Assembly: GCA_032718475.1 (NCBI GenBank)
Contig: JAUCBJ010000600.1
Span: 1 to 41,287, forward strand
Source of the DNA: Nemertoderma westbladi
Taxonomy: Eukaryota > Xenacoelomorpha > Nemertodermatida > Nemertodermatidae
Length of the DNA: 41,287 nucleotides
Reading direction: 5' to 3'
The notes beneath the pieces are model-generated. The model saw only the letters and a program-made list of their open reading frames with translations, ran no database searches and was not told the origin of the DNA. The position numbers and the translations under genes were made by a program. Shown one piece after another: positions 22,546 through 31,532 of the stretch; positions within the stretch are counted from its first letter, which is position 1; every line of letters begins with the position of its first letter.

Positions 22546-23828
22546 ACAGCATCTCTGACGGAACAGTGAGCTGATTGCGCTGTCGCCACAACTCAATGCT
22601 GATGGAATCTTAGTAATGAACTCTAGGGTGTTGAACAACAACAGTATCATCATTCCGCCAAAGCCCATCATCATCCCTAATGGATCGCCGATAGTCCATC
22701 AGATCATCTGGGACTCCCATAAGTCGATATTGCACGGGGGCACCAACCGAACCTTCACGGAGATACGAAGGACCTTTTGGGTCAAACAGTTAAGAAAGAA
22801 GGTAAAGGCGGTAGTAGGGCAGTGCCAGACCTGCCGACGAACGAAGAAGGAGCGAGCCATACAGGAGATGGCGCCACTACCGGCCAGCAGGGTGAGACAG
22901 CACGACCCGCCATTCACGCACTGCGGTATGGATATGTTTGGGCCGATAAAGATTAAGGTGATGCAGCACACGGAGAAGCGCTACGGCATTATCTTCGTAT
23001 GTAACAACACGCGGGCGGTAGGGATAGAACTCGCCCAAGATGCTACAGCATCGGCATTCATTAATGCCCTAGAAAGGTTCAGAGACCGCAAAGGTGGGAC
23101 GATCGCAGTAATATACTCCGACAACGGAACCAACTTTGTGGGGGCAGAGAACGAGATGGCAGATGCCTTGGATATCCTGGAAGGGGAGGAAGTCAGGGCA
23201 GCCATGAGAAGACGACAGGTGAAGTGGGAGAGGAGGACGCCGTATGCTCCGCATACTCTAGGATGCGTCGAGAGACTCGTGGGTAGTTCCAAGCATCTGA
23301 TGACGAAGTTGATGAACACCCACATGGTAACAGAGGACGTACTGAGGACGGTACTAGCAAAGTGTGAGGGTATCATTAATAGCAGACCGCTATATCCAAA
23401 AAATGATGACCCAGAGTCATTAGATGTGCTGATGCCCAGTCACTTTCTAATGGAGAGGCCGGCGACCATCGACATGCGGAGTGTAGACCCTGACGATATA
23501 CACTCCCGACAGAGTTGGAAAGTCGCCAAGGCGATAAGCGCAGAGTACTGGGGGAGGTGGGTCGAGGAATATCTACCCACGCTCCATAGGAGAAGCAAGT
23601 GGAGGAATGCGAATAGGGAGTTAAAGGAGGGTGATCTGGTAATCGTCACGGACTATACCATCATCAACAACCAGTGGCGATTGGCGAGAGTTGTGGGCAC
23701 TTACTCTGATGAGGACGGAAGAGTCTGATCAGTAGAAGTGCGGATAGGTGGCATAATAGGAGCGAAAGATAGAAAGACCTATAGGAGGGCTGTAGGTAAG
23801 TGCTGCCTTCTGGAGGGAGCACCATAGT
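22476..23828 (+). pseudogene. pol: BEL/Pao integrase and C-terminal DUF5641-like domain
   Basis: After an in-frame TGA at 22556, the frame 22559-23725 is open. It has an H-H-C-C zinc region (H...H then C-Q-T-C, about 22696-22840) and the catalytic triad: D in MDMFGP (22931-22933), D in SDNGTNF (23120-23122) and E in CVERLVGSSK (23270-23272). It ends with a Pao-type C-terminal domain (SWKVAKAISAEYWGRW..., about 23512). A TGA at 23726 precedes about 30 further residues that look like the real C terminus. Confidence 0.9.
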
Positions 23829-23977
23829 GTTTAGTCGTCCAAGTTTTGGACTGAGGGGGGTGGGATTGAGGGCGATACGCCCTTCCCACACACAAAAAAA
23901 AAATAAAATAAAATAAAATAAAAGAAAGAGAAAGTAATAGTACATAATAGGTACGCAGCAAGTAGGCAGATAGAAGT
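23829..23977. other. Post-pol spacer
   Basis: Non-coding stretch with an A-rich run and AAAAT repeats (23887-23930) just after pol. Confidence 0.4.
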
Positions 23978-24540
23978 AGTAAGAGGGTACGTAGTACCGT
24001 TAGTTAGTTAGTAGTAAGAGGGTATGTAGTACCGTTAGTTAGATAGTTAGTTAGTAGTAAGAGGGTACATAGTACCGTTAGTTAGATAGTTAGCTAGTAG
24101 TAAGAGGGTACGTAGTACCGTTAGTTGAGAGAGAGTTAGAGGTTAGTAAGAGGGTACGTAGTACCGGTTAGTAGGAGTTAGTTAGAGGTTAGTAAGAGGA
24201 TACATAGTACCGTTAGTTGAGAGAGAGTTAGAGGCTAGTAAGAGGGTACGTAGTACCGGCTAGTAGGAGTTAGTTAGAGGTTAGTAAGAGGGTACGTAGT
24301 ACCGGTTAGTAGAAGTTAGTTAGAGGTTAGTAAGAGGGTACGTAGTACCGGCTAGTAGGAGTTGGTTAGAGGTTAGTAAGAGGGTATGTAGTACCGGTTA
24401 GTAGAAGTTAGTTAGAGGTTAGTAAGAGGGTACATGGTACCGGTTAGTAAGAGTTAGTAGAAGTTAGTTAGAAGTTAGTAAGAGGGTACGTAGTACCAGT
24501 TAGTAGAAGTTAGTTAGAAGTTAGTGGTAGAAGGGTATGT
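23978..24540 (+). repeat. 46-bp tandem repeat array in the BEL/Pao element, about 12 copies
   Basis: The start AGTAAGAGGG recurs at about 23978, 24013, 24056, 24099, 24145, 24191, 24237, 24283, 24329, 24375, 24421 and 24477. Spacing is 46 bp in the middle of the array and shorter or longer at the ends. Each unit carries GGTACGTAGTACC, an inverted repeat with a 3-nt centre. It lies between pol and the extra ORF. Confidence 0.9.
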
Positions 24541-25002
24541 ATGATATATATATTAGTTAGTAGTGAGTAGCGAGAGGGGGGCACGTGAGTACAGCTGGAT
24601 AAATTGTGTAGGCCACGCGACGCATACTGTTGTAATGCACAAGCCCACAGAGTAGGCCAGAATGTGGATTATGAAATAGAGTAATCCATCGGCAATAATA
24701 AGTAGTAGCACAGTAGTAGGATTGAATTAAATTAAAAATAAAAATAAAAGGTAGAAATTAAACAAATTATGGTAACAGTAGGAGAAAAATTCTGAAACAT
24801 AATTAAAGTAATGGACAAAATTACAATTTAAAGTACAATTTAACAGTTTTAAGAAATTAAGTAGGAAAATTAGGCTATAACTTAGAATTCTGCGAGAAGT
24901 AGGCCATTATCGAATTGAATAAACCATCCTAACCTTATCACTCATCTGTACTGCGCCTTGGCAAGGCACCACCTTACAGGTGAGCGAGTGAGAGAGTTCG
25001 AA
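24541..25002 (+). other. Region upstream of the extra BEL/Pao ORF, with possible splice acceptor
   Basis: A/T-rich spacer with no ORF. Near its end a CCTAACC branch-point-like sequence (about 24927-24933), a pyrimidine-leaning stretch and CCTTACAG (AG at 24978-24979) precede the ORF start by about 25 nt. This would fit an acceptor for a spliced subgenomic mRNA, as env genes of LTR elements use. The same CAG is followed by GTGAGC, which could equally be a donor. Confidence 0.35.
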
Positions 25003-26985
25003 ATGGCGGAGAAACTGGTCAGGAAGAGAAAGGCGGAGTTAGGAGGAAAGGAGATACTGGTGGATTTCACCGAGAGGCATCCGGAAGAGAAGACGAGGGG
25101 ATACTACGAGCGGTTAGAGAGAGGTCACAAAGCGAGAGTGCTACAGGACCATTTCAGGGAGGTGCACGAACAGCGGCTGGTCGGGACCTACGGGACGCCG
25201 TCGCTGGACAACGCGATCTTCGAGCATTTCCACTACGTGGTGAAAGGAGACGAAGCGAAGTTTGGGATTCCGAAGTACGCAAGAGAGCCACCAAGAAAGG
25301 ATTGGAAGAGGTTCGTAGAGTCCATCAGCAGAGGAGGATACATGGTCCTAGATGATGAGGAGACCGTAGAAGACGAGGAGGGTTCGAGGAGAGGATCGGC
25401 GGGGTCGGCCAGAACCATACTCCTACATTTGGCTGCGCCAAATGGGGATATTTTCCTATTCGACCTGGGAATGTATGGGAAGAAGGATGGGCCGAAGTTG
25501 AACCGGTTGCCGAAGGCGGTGCAAAAACTAGTGAGAGAGAAGTCGACGACGAAAGTGGGATCGGCAATTCGCGACGATGCGGAGAGAATCATCGGTCCGG
25601 ACACCCCCAACCTTCTGGATATGCAGACGGTCTACATGGCTATGACAGCACCAGACGGGTTGGGACTAGTGGAGAACTCAAGCCATTGTGGAGCGGTGGC
25701 GATGGGCCAGCTAATGGGGCTCATGTGTCACAAACCAATGGACTGGAGTAAGTTCAGAGAGGAGTACAGAGCGGAATTGGTGAACTCGCTGAAGTGGGGA
25801 GCGAGACCAGGAATACAAGAGGTGTATCAATTCCGGAGAGGAGCGATAAAGGTATATCAGAAGCGATATATCCTGCAGGAAGACTGGATAATGATGGGTT
25901 TGCTTAACCTATTCATGACCGTCGTCATTGAGAAAGAACCAACGGCATTCCTATTATCGGGATCACCCCTAAGCTACAGAAGAGCCTTCAAGACGGCTTT
26001 CGAGGGTCTGGTAGACCACCCGGGGCTGAAGGGCGAGTCGGTGTACTATAACTGCCGACATCTGGTAGACGGGGAGGTAGATACGCCATATCAGAGATGG
26101 GAGCAGCTAGAGGCGGATAGACGAGAAGTGAAGCGATTGGAAGAAATCGCTAGACAGGAGAGGCGAGAAGCAGAAGAAAGGGAGGAGAAAGCTAGGGCAC
26201 AGAGCTACGGCTTCGAGGAACAGGCGGCCTTAGATGAACTTCGTTGGACGTCATCAGGGAGTTCGGGGGAGTCTCTAGGGCGAGAATTAGGGTGGACGGT
26301 GGGATCACCGAAACAGTCGACATCGGGATTGCAGACCACGCCCATACCAGCGGGCGCCGAGGGCAATCAGCCGCTAAGGAGGCTAGGGGAGCTGGAAGGA
26401 TGGAAAGTTACGGGCGAGAGCCAAGGTGGAAAGGGACACAGTGGGTCCACCGGGATACCGGGGTTGGAGCCACTCCCAGAGGAGGACGAGGATGACGACG
26501 AGTTCAGAGAGATGCCGCCCATCGGGAGGATCGGCCACTCGGACACGGACTGGGTTGGCGGGAGGGTGGTGACAGCCAGTGGTGCGAGGGCCTTCTGGGA
26601 GAGACCCGGCAAGCGGGCCTGGGTGCATGAGGAGCCGGCGATGGATTTCGCGGGGAGCACCATCAGGTTGGGCGAGCAACCGGGAACGGCACCACGGGTA
26701 GTATTCGGGGAGACGATGCCCGGGAGGGGCGAGGAGATCGACGTGGACAGGGACGCTAACGTCCAGAAGTTCGCTTACCAGCGACTCCACAGACCGCGGA
26801 GATCGCTTGGGATGAAAGACGACGTGGGGTGGGAGACATTGGTGCTCGGCTATGATTACTGTGGGAGGCAAACCCACCAGGAAAGGAGCTGTTTGTACCG
26901 GTTCCAGAAAGGGACTAGTTGTCTCTACTGCCGCGAGTCGAGCCACAGGATGGGGGCGTGTCCACGGCTGCACAACCGGTGTTAG
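25003..26985 (+). CDS. Extra ORF of the BEL/Pao element: DnaQ/RNase D-like region plus CCHC zinc knuckles
   Basis: 661 codons from the ATG at 25003 (GAA ATG G); the same frame is open from 24958 without an ATG. Residues ~113-210 look like a DEDD 3'-5' exonuclease core. There is a D-D-E (D117-E119) as the D-x-E motif, then L-L-H-L-A-x-P-N-G ... F-L-F-D-L (140-155) as the next strands, and K-V-G-S-A-I-R-D-D (184-192) as exo II. A candidate exo III (Q-E-D-W-I-M-M-G, 292-299) lacks the usual final Asp, so activity is doubtful. Residues ~365-400 form a charged coiled coil; ~410-600 are low-complexity and acidic. The end has a degenerate and a full CCHC (C-L-Y-C-x4-H-x4-C) and half of another. No signal peptide or membrane segment is seen, so it is not an Env. 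The exonuclease assignment is by eye and tentative; the zinc knuckles are clear. Confidence 0.7.
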   Translation: MAEKLVRKRKAELGGKEILVDFTERHPEEKTRGYYERLERGHKARVLQDHFREVHEQRLVGTYGTPSLDNAIFEHFHYVVKGDEAKFGIPKYAREPPRKDWKRFVESISRGGYMVLDDEETVEDEEGSRRGSAGSARTILLHLAAPNGDIFLFDLGMYGKKDGPKLNRLPKAVQKLVREKSTTKVGSAIRDDAERIIGPDTPNLLDMQTVYMAMTAPDGLGLVENSSHCGAVAMGQLMGLMCHKPMDWSKFREEYRAELVNSLKWGARPGIQEVYQFRRGAIKVYQKRYILQEDWIMMGLLNLFMTVVIEKEPTAFLLSGSPLSYRRAFKTAFEGLVDHPGLKGESVYYNCRHLVDGEVDTPYQRWEQLEADRREVKRLEEIARQERREAEEREEKARAQSYGFEEQAALDELRWTSSGSSGESLGRELGWTVGSPKQSTSGLQTTPIPAGAEGNQPLRRLGELEGWKVTGESQGGKGHSGSTGIPGLEPLPEEDEDDDEFREMPPIGRIGHSDTDWVGGRVVTASGARAFWERPGKRAWVHEEPAMDFAGSTIRLGEQPGTAPRVVFGETMPGRGEEIDVDRDANVQKFAYQRLHRPRRSLGMKDDVGWETLVLGYDYCGRQTHQERSCLYRFQKGTSCLYCRESSHRMGACPRLHNRC

Positions 26986-27570
26986 AAGTGCAGCTTCCGG
27001 GGGCACTACGGACGCCAGTGCGACTGGATGGACGACAAAGAGAAGTTTAGGATCTTCGAGGAGTGGGCCGACGTCGGGGCCATGACTCGGCAACGTATGA
27101 AGGCCCAGGAGTTTCGGTGGGGCTTCTTTAATATCAACCAGGAGGCCCACTTGGAGATTATCAAACAGAGACTTCCGTTTACCTACCAGGAGGTAGCGAC
27201 GGCGGCGTCGTATGCCGGGGTGATAAATACGCAGAGGTATTTGGACAGGTGGATGCCACAGAACAGAGGGGAGTTCAGAGATTTCTTGGCGGAGCATGTG
27301 CCGCGGGCGATGAAAGTGATCCTATGGGACGCCACCAGGGTGAGACAACAGGGCCACTCGGAGGGGCCACCCGCGAAGCGATACCGGGAGCTAATAACAC
27401 CAGCGCCCAAGGAGTAGACAACCGGGATTAGTAGAGAGGTGACGGCGAGGGTCAGGAGCCTGAAGGGAGATAAGACCAAGGGAGCGGCAGTGACCAGGAA
27501 ACGACCAAGAGAAGAGGATGACAGAGGGAAGGACTTGAGATGGTTCCCAAAATCAGGTGGAACGAACTAA
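26986..27570 (+). pseudogene. Continuation of the extra ORF past a TAG codon
   Basis: The same frame continues. The TAG at 26983-26985 falls between the two cysteines of a third CCHC knuckle (C-stop-K-C-S-F-R-G-H-Y-G-R-Q-C), so the residues on both sides belong together. The frame runs to TAG 27415 and, past that, to TAA 27568, with a basic KRPREED stretch that could be a nuclear localisation signal. Either the stops are nonsense changes or the protein ends early. Confidence 0.6.
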
Positions 27571-28263
27571 GACTTCGATGTGGCACGCCTGGAAGGCACC
27601 ACGTGAGACGTGCGAACTCCTAAGTACAAATTCAAATAATTGAAATAATTGAAAAGTGCAATTAGTATGTACGTACGTAACAATCATTAGTTTAGCAAGA
27701 AAATACAATCAAAGTAAATACTATAGTCATATAACCTTTTCCAATTAGCTACTGGGACTGGGGACCAATTGACTATGACAAACGAGACGCTGGACGACTT
27801 CACACTTCTTGAGTGCGACGGCCCAGGGAGGGGGGTGAGACTCGTCCGGAGTAAACGGGCTGAGATGAGGGTTGAGTGATAGCGTGAAGAGAGTGCGGGT
27901 GCAATTCAAGCGTGGGGGGGGGGGGGGGGGGAGGAGTAAGAGGCAGAGTGAGGGACAGGGAGGTCCAAGAGTTAGAATGGAAGTGAAGAGAAGTAGAGGA
28001 GAATCAGGGTGAGAGTGGAGGAGTTAGAGTGGAGTTAGAGTGGCGAAAGTGTTGGGGAAACAAAAATCGTGTGAGAGGAATTCACGATCGGCCCGACACG
28101 GGACGCCAGGAGAACGGGGTAGCGATATCATACCCATAGGGAGCGGCCTGGAAAGCCAGCTCCGGAGAAAATAATTCCACCCCACACCCGATAGTAGATC
28201 GGGATCCAGCGGAATTTTAGCGCACTAGAGGTGGATGCTATCTTCTCACAGGGAAGATAACAT
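27571..28263 (+). other. 3' untranslated region of the BEL/Pao element
   Basis: No ORF. Contains a poly(G) tract of 18 (27914-27931) and purine-rich GGAGTTAGAGTGGA-type repeats (27960-28050). Confidence 0.6.
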
Positions 28264-28272
28264 GGGGGGGAG
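28264..28272 (+). other. Polypurine tract next to the 3' LTR
   Basis: GGGGGGGAG directly abuts the TG of the 3' LTR, the expected primer site for plus-strand DNA synthesis. Confidence 0.85.
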
Positions 28273-28863
28273 TGTTAGCGTATTCAATTCCGCTAACCAC
28301 CCCACACAAAGTTGGCCAAGCAGGAGCTTTAAGCAATATTGGGAGTACAAGGTTGATTGCCAATCAACCTCGTATCACCCCAATAAACAGGGCGACAAAC
28401 CCCAAAGGGAGACACACACAGCGGGGGTCAGAGGTTACACCTCCGGGAGGGAGAGAGTGACAGCAGCCAGGGGAAACACTCCCAGAGAGATGTGAGGGCG
28501 AGAATTGGGTTATTAGCCAATGGGGGGCAGGCATCCACTGAGTAATGTAATACGGCCAACCAGTGCAATATATTACCAGTTATTGTTCCTCATTTATTTC
28601 ACTTTAGTTAGTCAGTTTAGTTAGGGCAGAACGGGAACTCTTATCACCGTCCACTGCCGCCATCATCATTCAGTGTATTACCGGTACTTATTCATTCCAA
28701 CTTCCATTTCAACTGTGCTTATACTCTATCTTATATATATATTTATACATACGGAGCAACAATAGTCAGATTATTCAATAACATCAGAACTCTTTTCACA
28801 CACACGGCGGGGACGCGTAGACAAGATAACCGGGATAAATCGGGATTCTCGGATCCCGTCACA
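28273..28863 (+). repeat. 3' LTR of the BEL/Pao element
   Basis: Matches 14775-15368 at about 98% by eye (for example a 2-base loss in CAGCAGCGCCAGG and TTTT/TTCA near the TACCGGTA). Followed by GCTAG at 28864-28868. Confidence 0.95.
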
Positions 28864-28868
28864 GCTAG

Positions 28869-30605
28869 CATACTTACGAAATCTGCAATGGCATGACTGG
28901 TCCTCTCTGTTGCAACAGCTCAGTGTGAGATCCAGCATCACACTAAAGCTGAGCAACAGTAACGAGGTTCTCGCCTCTGTGGCAACAGATCTCTGCGAGG
29001 GCTATACTGCCTTCACAGAAGCAGTTAAGGTAGCAGCTGCAGAAAAGTTCCTGTATAACCCTGAAACAGGAAAAAGGCCACCTGGACTGACCACAGAATT
29101 CGGAAGTGCCGAAATGTCCTCTCTAAGGCGCAGAATGAGTGCCGACTCTGGCACACGAGAACAGCCAAGGATGAAGTTAAGCTGCATCTAGGTCCCTTAA
29201 CAGGCAGTACTCTGATATTCTGATGGAGCTTATCAATAAGCAGGTTGATGCCATTAACAATGCTGATGATAGTAGGCAATAAGCCCAGGATGGCAATCAA
29301 TAAACCTGCTCACTGGGAGGAAAAGCCAACCAACCACCAAGATTAAGGCTGAATCTCCAGCTGAACGCCTCAAAGGTTGGAAGGACCACTTTGAGAAGCT
29401 TCTAAACAATGACAGTGTATTGCCTAATAAAGTTGAGGTACATCATGTATCTGAATCTGTGCTCACAGATATCCCTATTGGTGGCATCCTCTTTGCTGAA
29501 ATCAAAACTGCAGCTGGGAGTCTCAAGACCAATCGTGCCAGTGGAGTAGATGGCGCGCCCCCTGAAGTCCACAAAATTCCTGAGTGTTTGGAGCTCATTC
29601 ACCCAATTTTTGTGGACATGTACCTCTTTTGTGGACCTCAAGAACTGAAAACAAATAAGTATGTCCAGCCCCTAAGAAGAGCAACCTAACAACCAATGGA
29701 TCTTTTCGTGGAATCTCGTTTATTTCGATTGCTGCAAAGGTATACCACAGAATTCAACCTACTGGCACAAGAAGTAGAGGAAATCCAGCAAAGTATCTTA
29801 CTGATCAAGACTTTGCTGATGACTTAGGGGTACTGTCAGAATCACTAGAGGGAGCTCAAAGACTCATTTGCTCATTGGAGCAGGTTGCTTATAGTGTTGG
29901 TTTTTTGTAAATTCCAAGAAGTCCAAAATCATGACAATGTTCCTAGACAGCCATCAAGAAATGTCTGATCGTAAGGGCACAAGCTCTAGGGACAGCTTGT
30001 TTGAGCATGTGGATGACTTTTGCTACTTGGGATCATGGATCAGAAAGTCAGGTGAAGTCCTTCCGATACGTAAGTCATCGTTAAATAGTCTGCCCAGGCT
30101 TTGGAAGTCCCATAGAATAAAACGCAACCTTAAGGTTCAATTATTTATGGCAGTAGTAGTACCAGTCTGGATGGCACTTTCACAAGAATGCTGCGCCGGG
30201 TTCATTGTGTCAAGTACAATGAACACATCTTCAATCAGACTCTATACAACATTGGAGGTGTTCCATTAATCTCTATGTAGCTTGGCACTTTAACGGAACC
30301 GCCTCCGCTTTGCAGCACATTGCTTCTGCCGTGAGGACCAGCCAGTGCATAATCTTCTGCTTTACGGCCCTTAGGGAGCTTATAAGCATGGTGGACAGCC
30401 CATGACTTTCGCCCATGACAGCCCATGAGACGCATCTTAAAGGACACTGGCCTTGAAGATGCGGATGATCTAGCAAATGTCGTGGGTGATGGGGATTTGT
30501 GGCGGCGCAATTTTGTCGACAAGCCGGCACAGCATTCTTAATATATATGTAAAATATATATAATGCAGCTGCAATGCAGCACGCCGCTCGTAGTAGTAGT
30601 AGAAG
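28869..30605 (+). pseudogene. RTE-like LINE copy C, linker, RT and 3' end (3' part of a split copy)
   Basis: The post-endonuclease linker is read at about 28900-29190. The RT start follows (ERLKGWKDHFEKLLNN region near 29365, SGVDGAPPEV near 29541), then a region missing the middle of RT, F-A-D-D (catalytic box, about 29813-29824), and SKKSKIM (about 29915) after a frame change in a T-run. The C-terminal FEHVDDFCYLGSWI block is at about 30002. It is broken by stops and frameshifts. The 3' region matches copies A and B and ends in TAG repeats (about 30590-30602). Confidence 0.8.
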
Positions 30606-30779
30606 CTTTGTTACAGTTTCTTTTCAGTCCATCTTTTCACAGTTTTCACTTTTCGCAGTTTTCAACGCAATGTTTTTACGTGCTTGGTACACTAGCAAAC
30701 AAAAAAAAGTCCTTCCTGCAACAGTTATCGGGGGATTACAATAATGGACTCTTTAGGTAAAACTGGATAATTCGTTATT

Positions 30780-31532
30780 ATCATCAAGAGGGAGACGGTC
30801 TTGAACAAATTTTTACCTTACATATTATGTTAATTAATGTTGCCGTAGATCTGAAGGAAAGATTATTTATTATTTTTGTGGATTATTCCAAGGCATACAA
30901 TCGTGTTCCAAGAAAATGTTTTTTTAATTATTTACAGGAGATTGAATGCGGAAGAGTGGTGAATAAAGCATTGATGCTATCATATAGGTGTACAAAATCT
31001 ATTTTGGCACGGCAATTTATATAATTTCAACCATAGGTGTTAGGCGGGGGGGGGGGGGGGGGCTAACATGCTGCTTATTATTAGGGATATTATATATACC
31101 TGGACAAGATGGTTATGATTTGATGTGCATATTGGTGCGATGGTTTCCTAGGGGGTGTTACTAATACTACTTCTTATGAAAGTTATTGTCATATTTTCTA
31201 CAAATCGGAATGCGGTTGAAATTAAATTACGAATTTTAATGGATCACTGTAAGATATCCGCTATGCAAATTAACAGTAAAAAGTTTTTTGATATTAACGG
31301 TAGCGATACAGACAGACGTGATTTTGTTTTTCAGTCAGTTACTGTGTCACAATATTTGAATTATATTTACCTGGGTTCCCCATTCACAGAGAAGATGGTA
31401 AATTTTCATCTGTGTTTTAGTTGCAATTAGAAAGATGTGAAGATGCCAGTAATACATTTTGTATATTTTGTGCTAATAACTCTTCGATGCCTTTTGCATT
31501 AAAGAGGCAGGTATTTGAGTAGCGTATTATAG
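30780..31532 (+). pseudogene. Fragment of another non-LTR reverse transcriptase
   Basis: Pieces of RT in order: I-I-F-V-D-Y-S-K-A-Y-N-R-V-P-R (motif A, about 30868-30912), a GVR motif-B start at 31036 destroyed by a poly(G) tract of 17 (31046-31062), a post-catalytic block with NINSKK-type residues (about 31268-31290) and a YLGS..FTE block (about 31365-31390). Several frames are involved. It is unlike copies A-C and belongs to a different LINE family. The ORF breaks off exactly where the 17-bp satellite begins. Confidence 0.7.

Larger units (their letters stand above)
14775..28863 (+). mobile_element. BEL/Pao LTR retrotransposon, 14.1 kb, with extra 3' ORF
   Basis: Two LTRs of 594 and 591 bp (TG...CA), a GCTAG target duplication, a polypurine tract next to the 3' LTR, and gag-PR-RT-RH-IN in BEL/Pao order all lie on the plus strand. 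The element is about twice the usual 6-8 kb. The excess lies in a ~3.3-kb low-complexity leader ORF region before canonical gag and a ~4.4-kb segment after integrase holding a 46-bp repeat block and a >660-residue ORF. The LTRs differ by about ten substitutions and two short indels by eye, so insertion is recent, yet the frames carry at least ten stops and several frameshifts. No clear TGG-type primer-binding site follows the 5' LTR. Confidence 0.95.

Noticed and set aside
23978-24540. CRISPR-like repeats
   Set aside because: The 46-bp units are continuous tandem copies with no variable spacers.
25003-26985. Envelope protein of the BEL/Pao element
   Set aside because: No signal peptide, membrane anchor or cleavage site is visible, and CCHC knuckles point to a nucleic-acid-binding protein.
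26383-27297. 304-codon minus-strand ORF
   Set aside because: Antisense of the extra BEL/Pao ORF; Pro-rich composition typical of a shadow frame with no recognisable motif.
29260-29300. Second hammerhead (CTGATGA at about 29265)
   Set aside because: No stem II pairing and no following GAAA core; it is LINE sequence.
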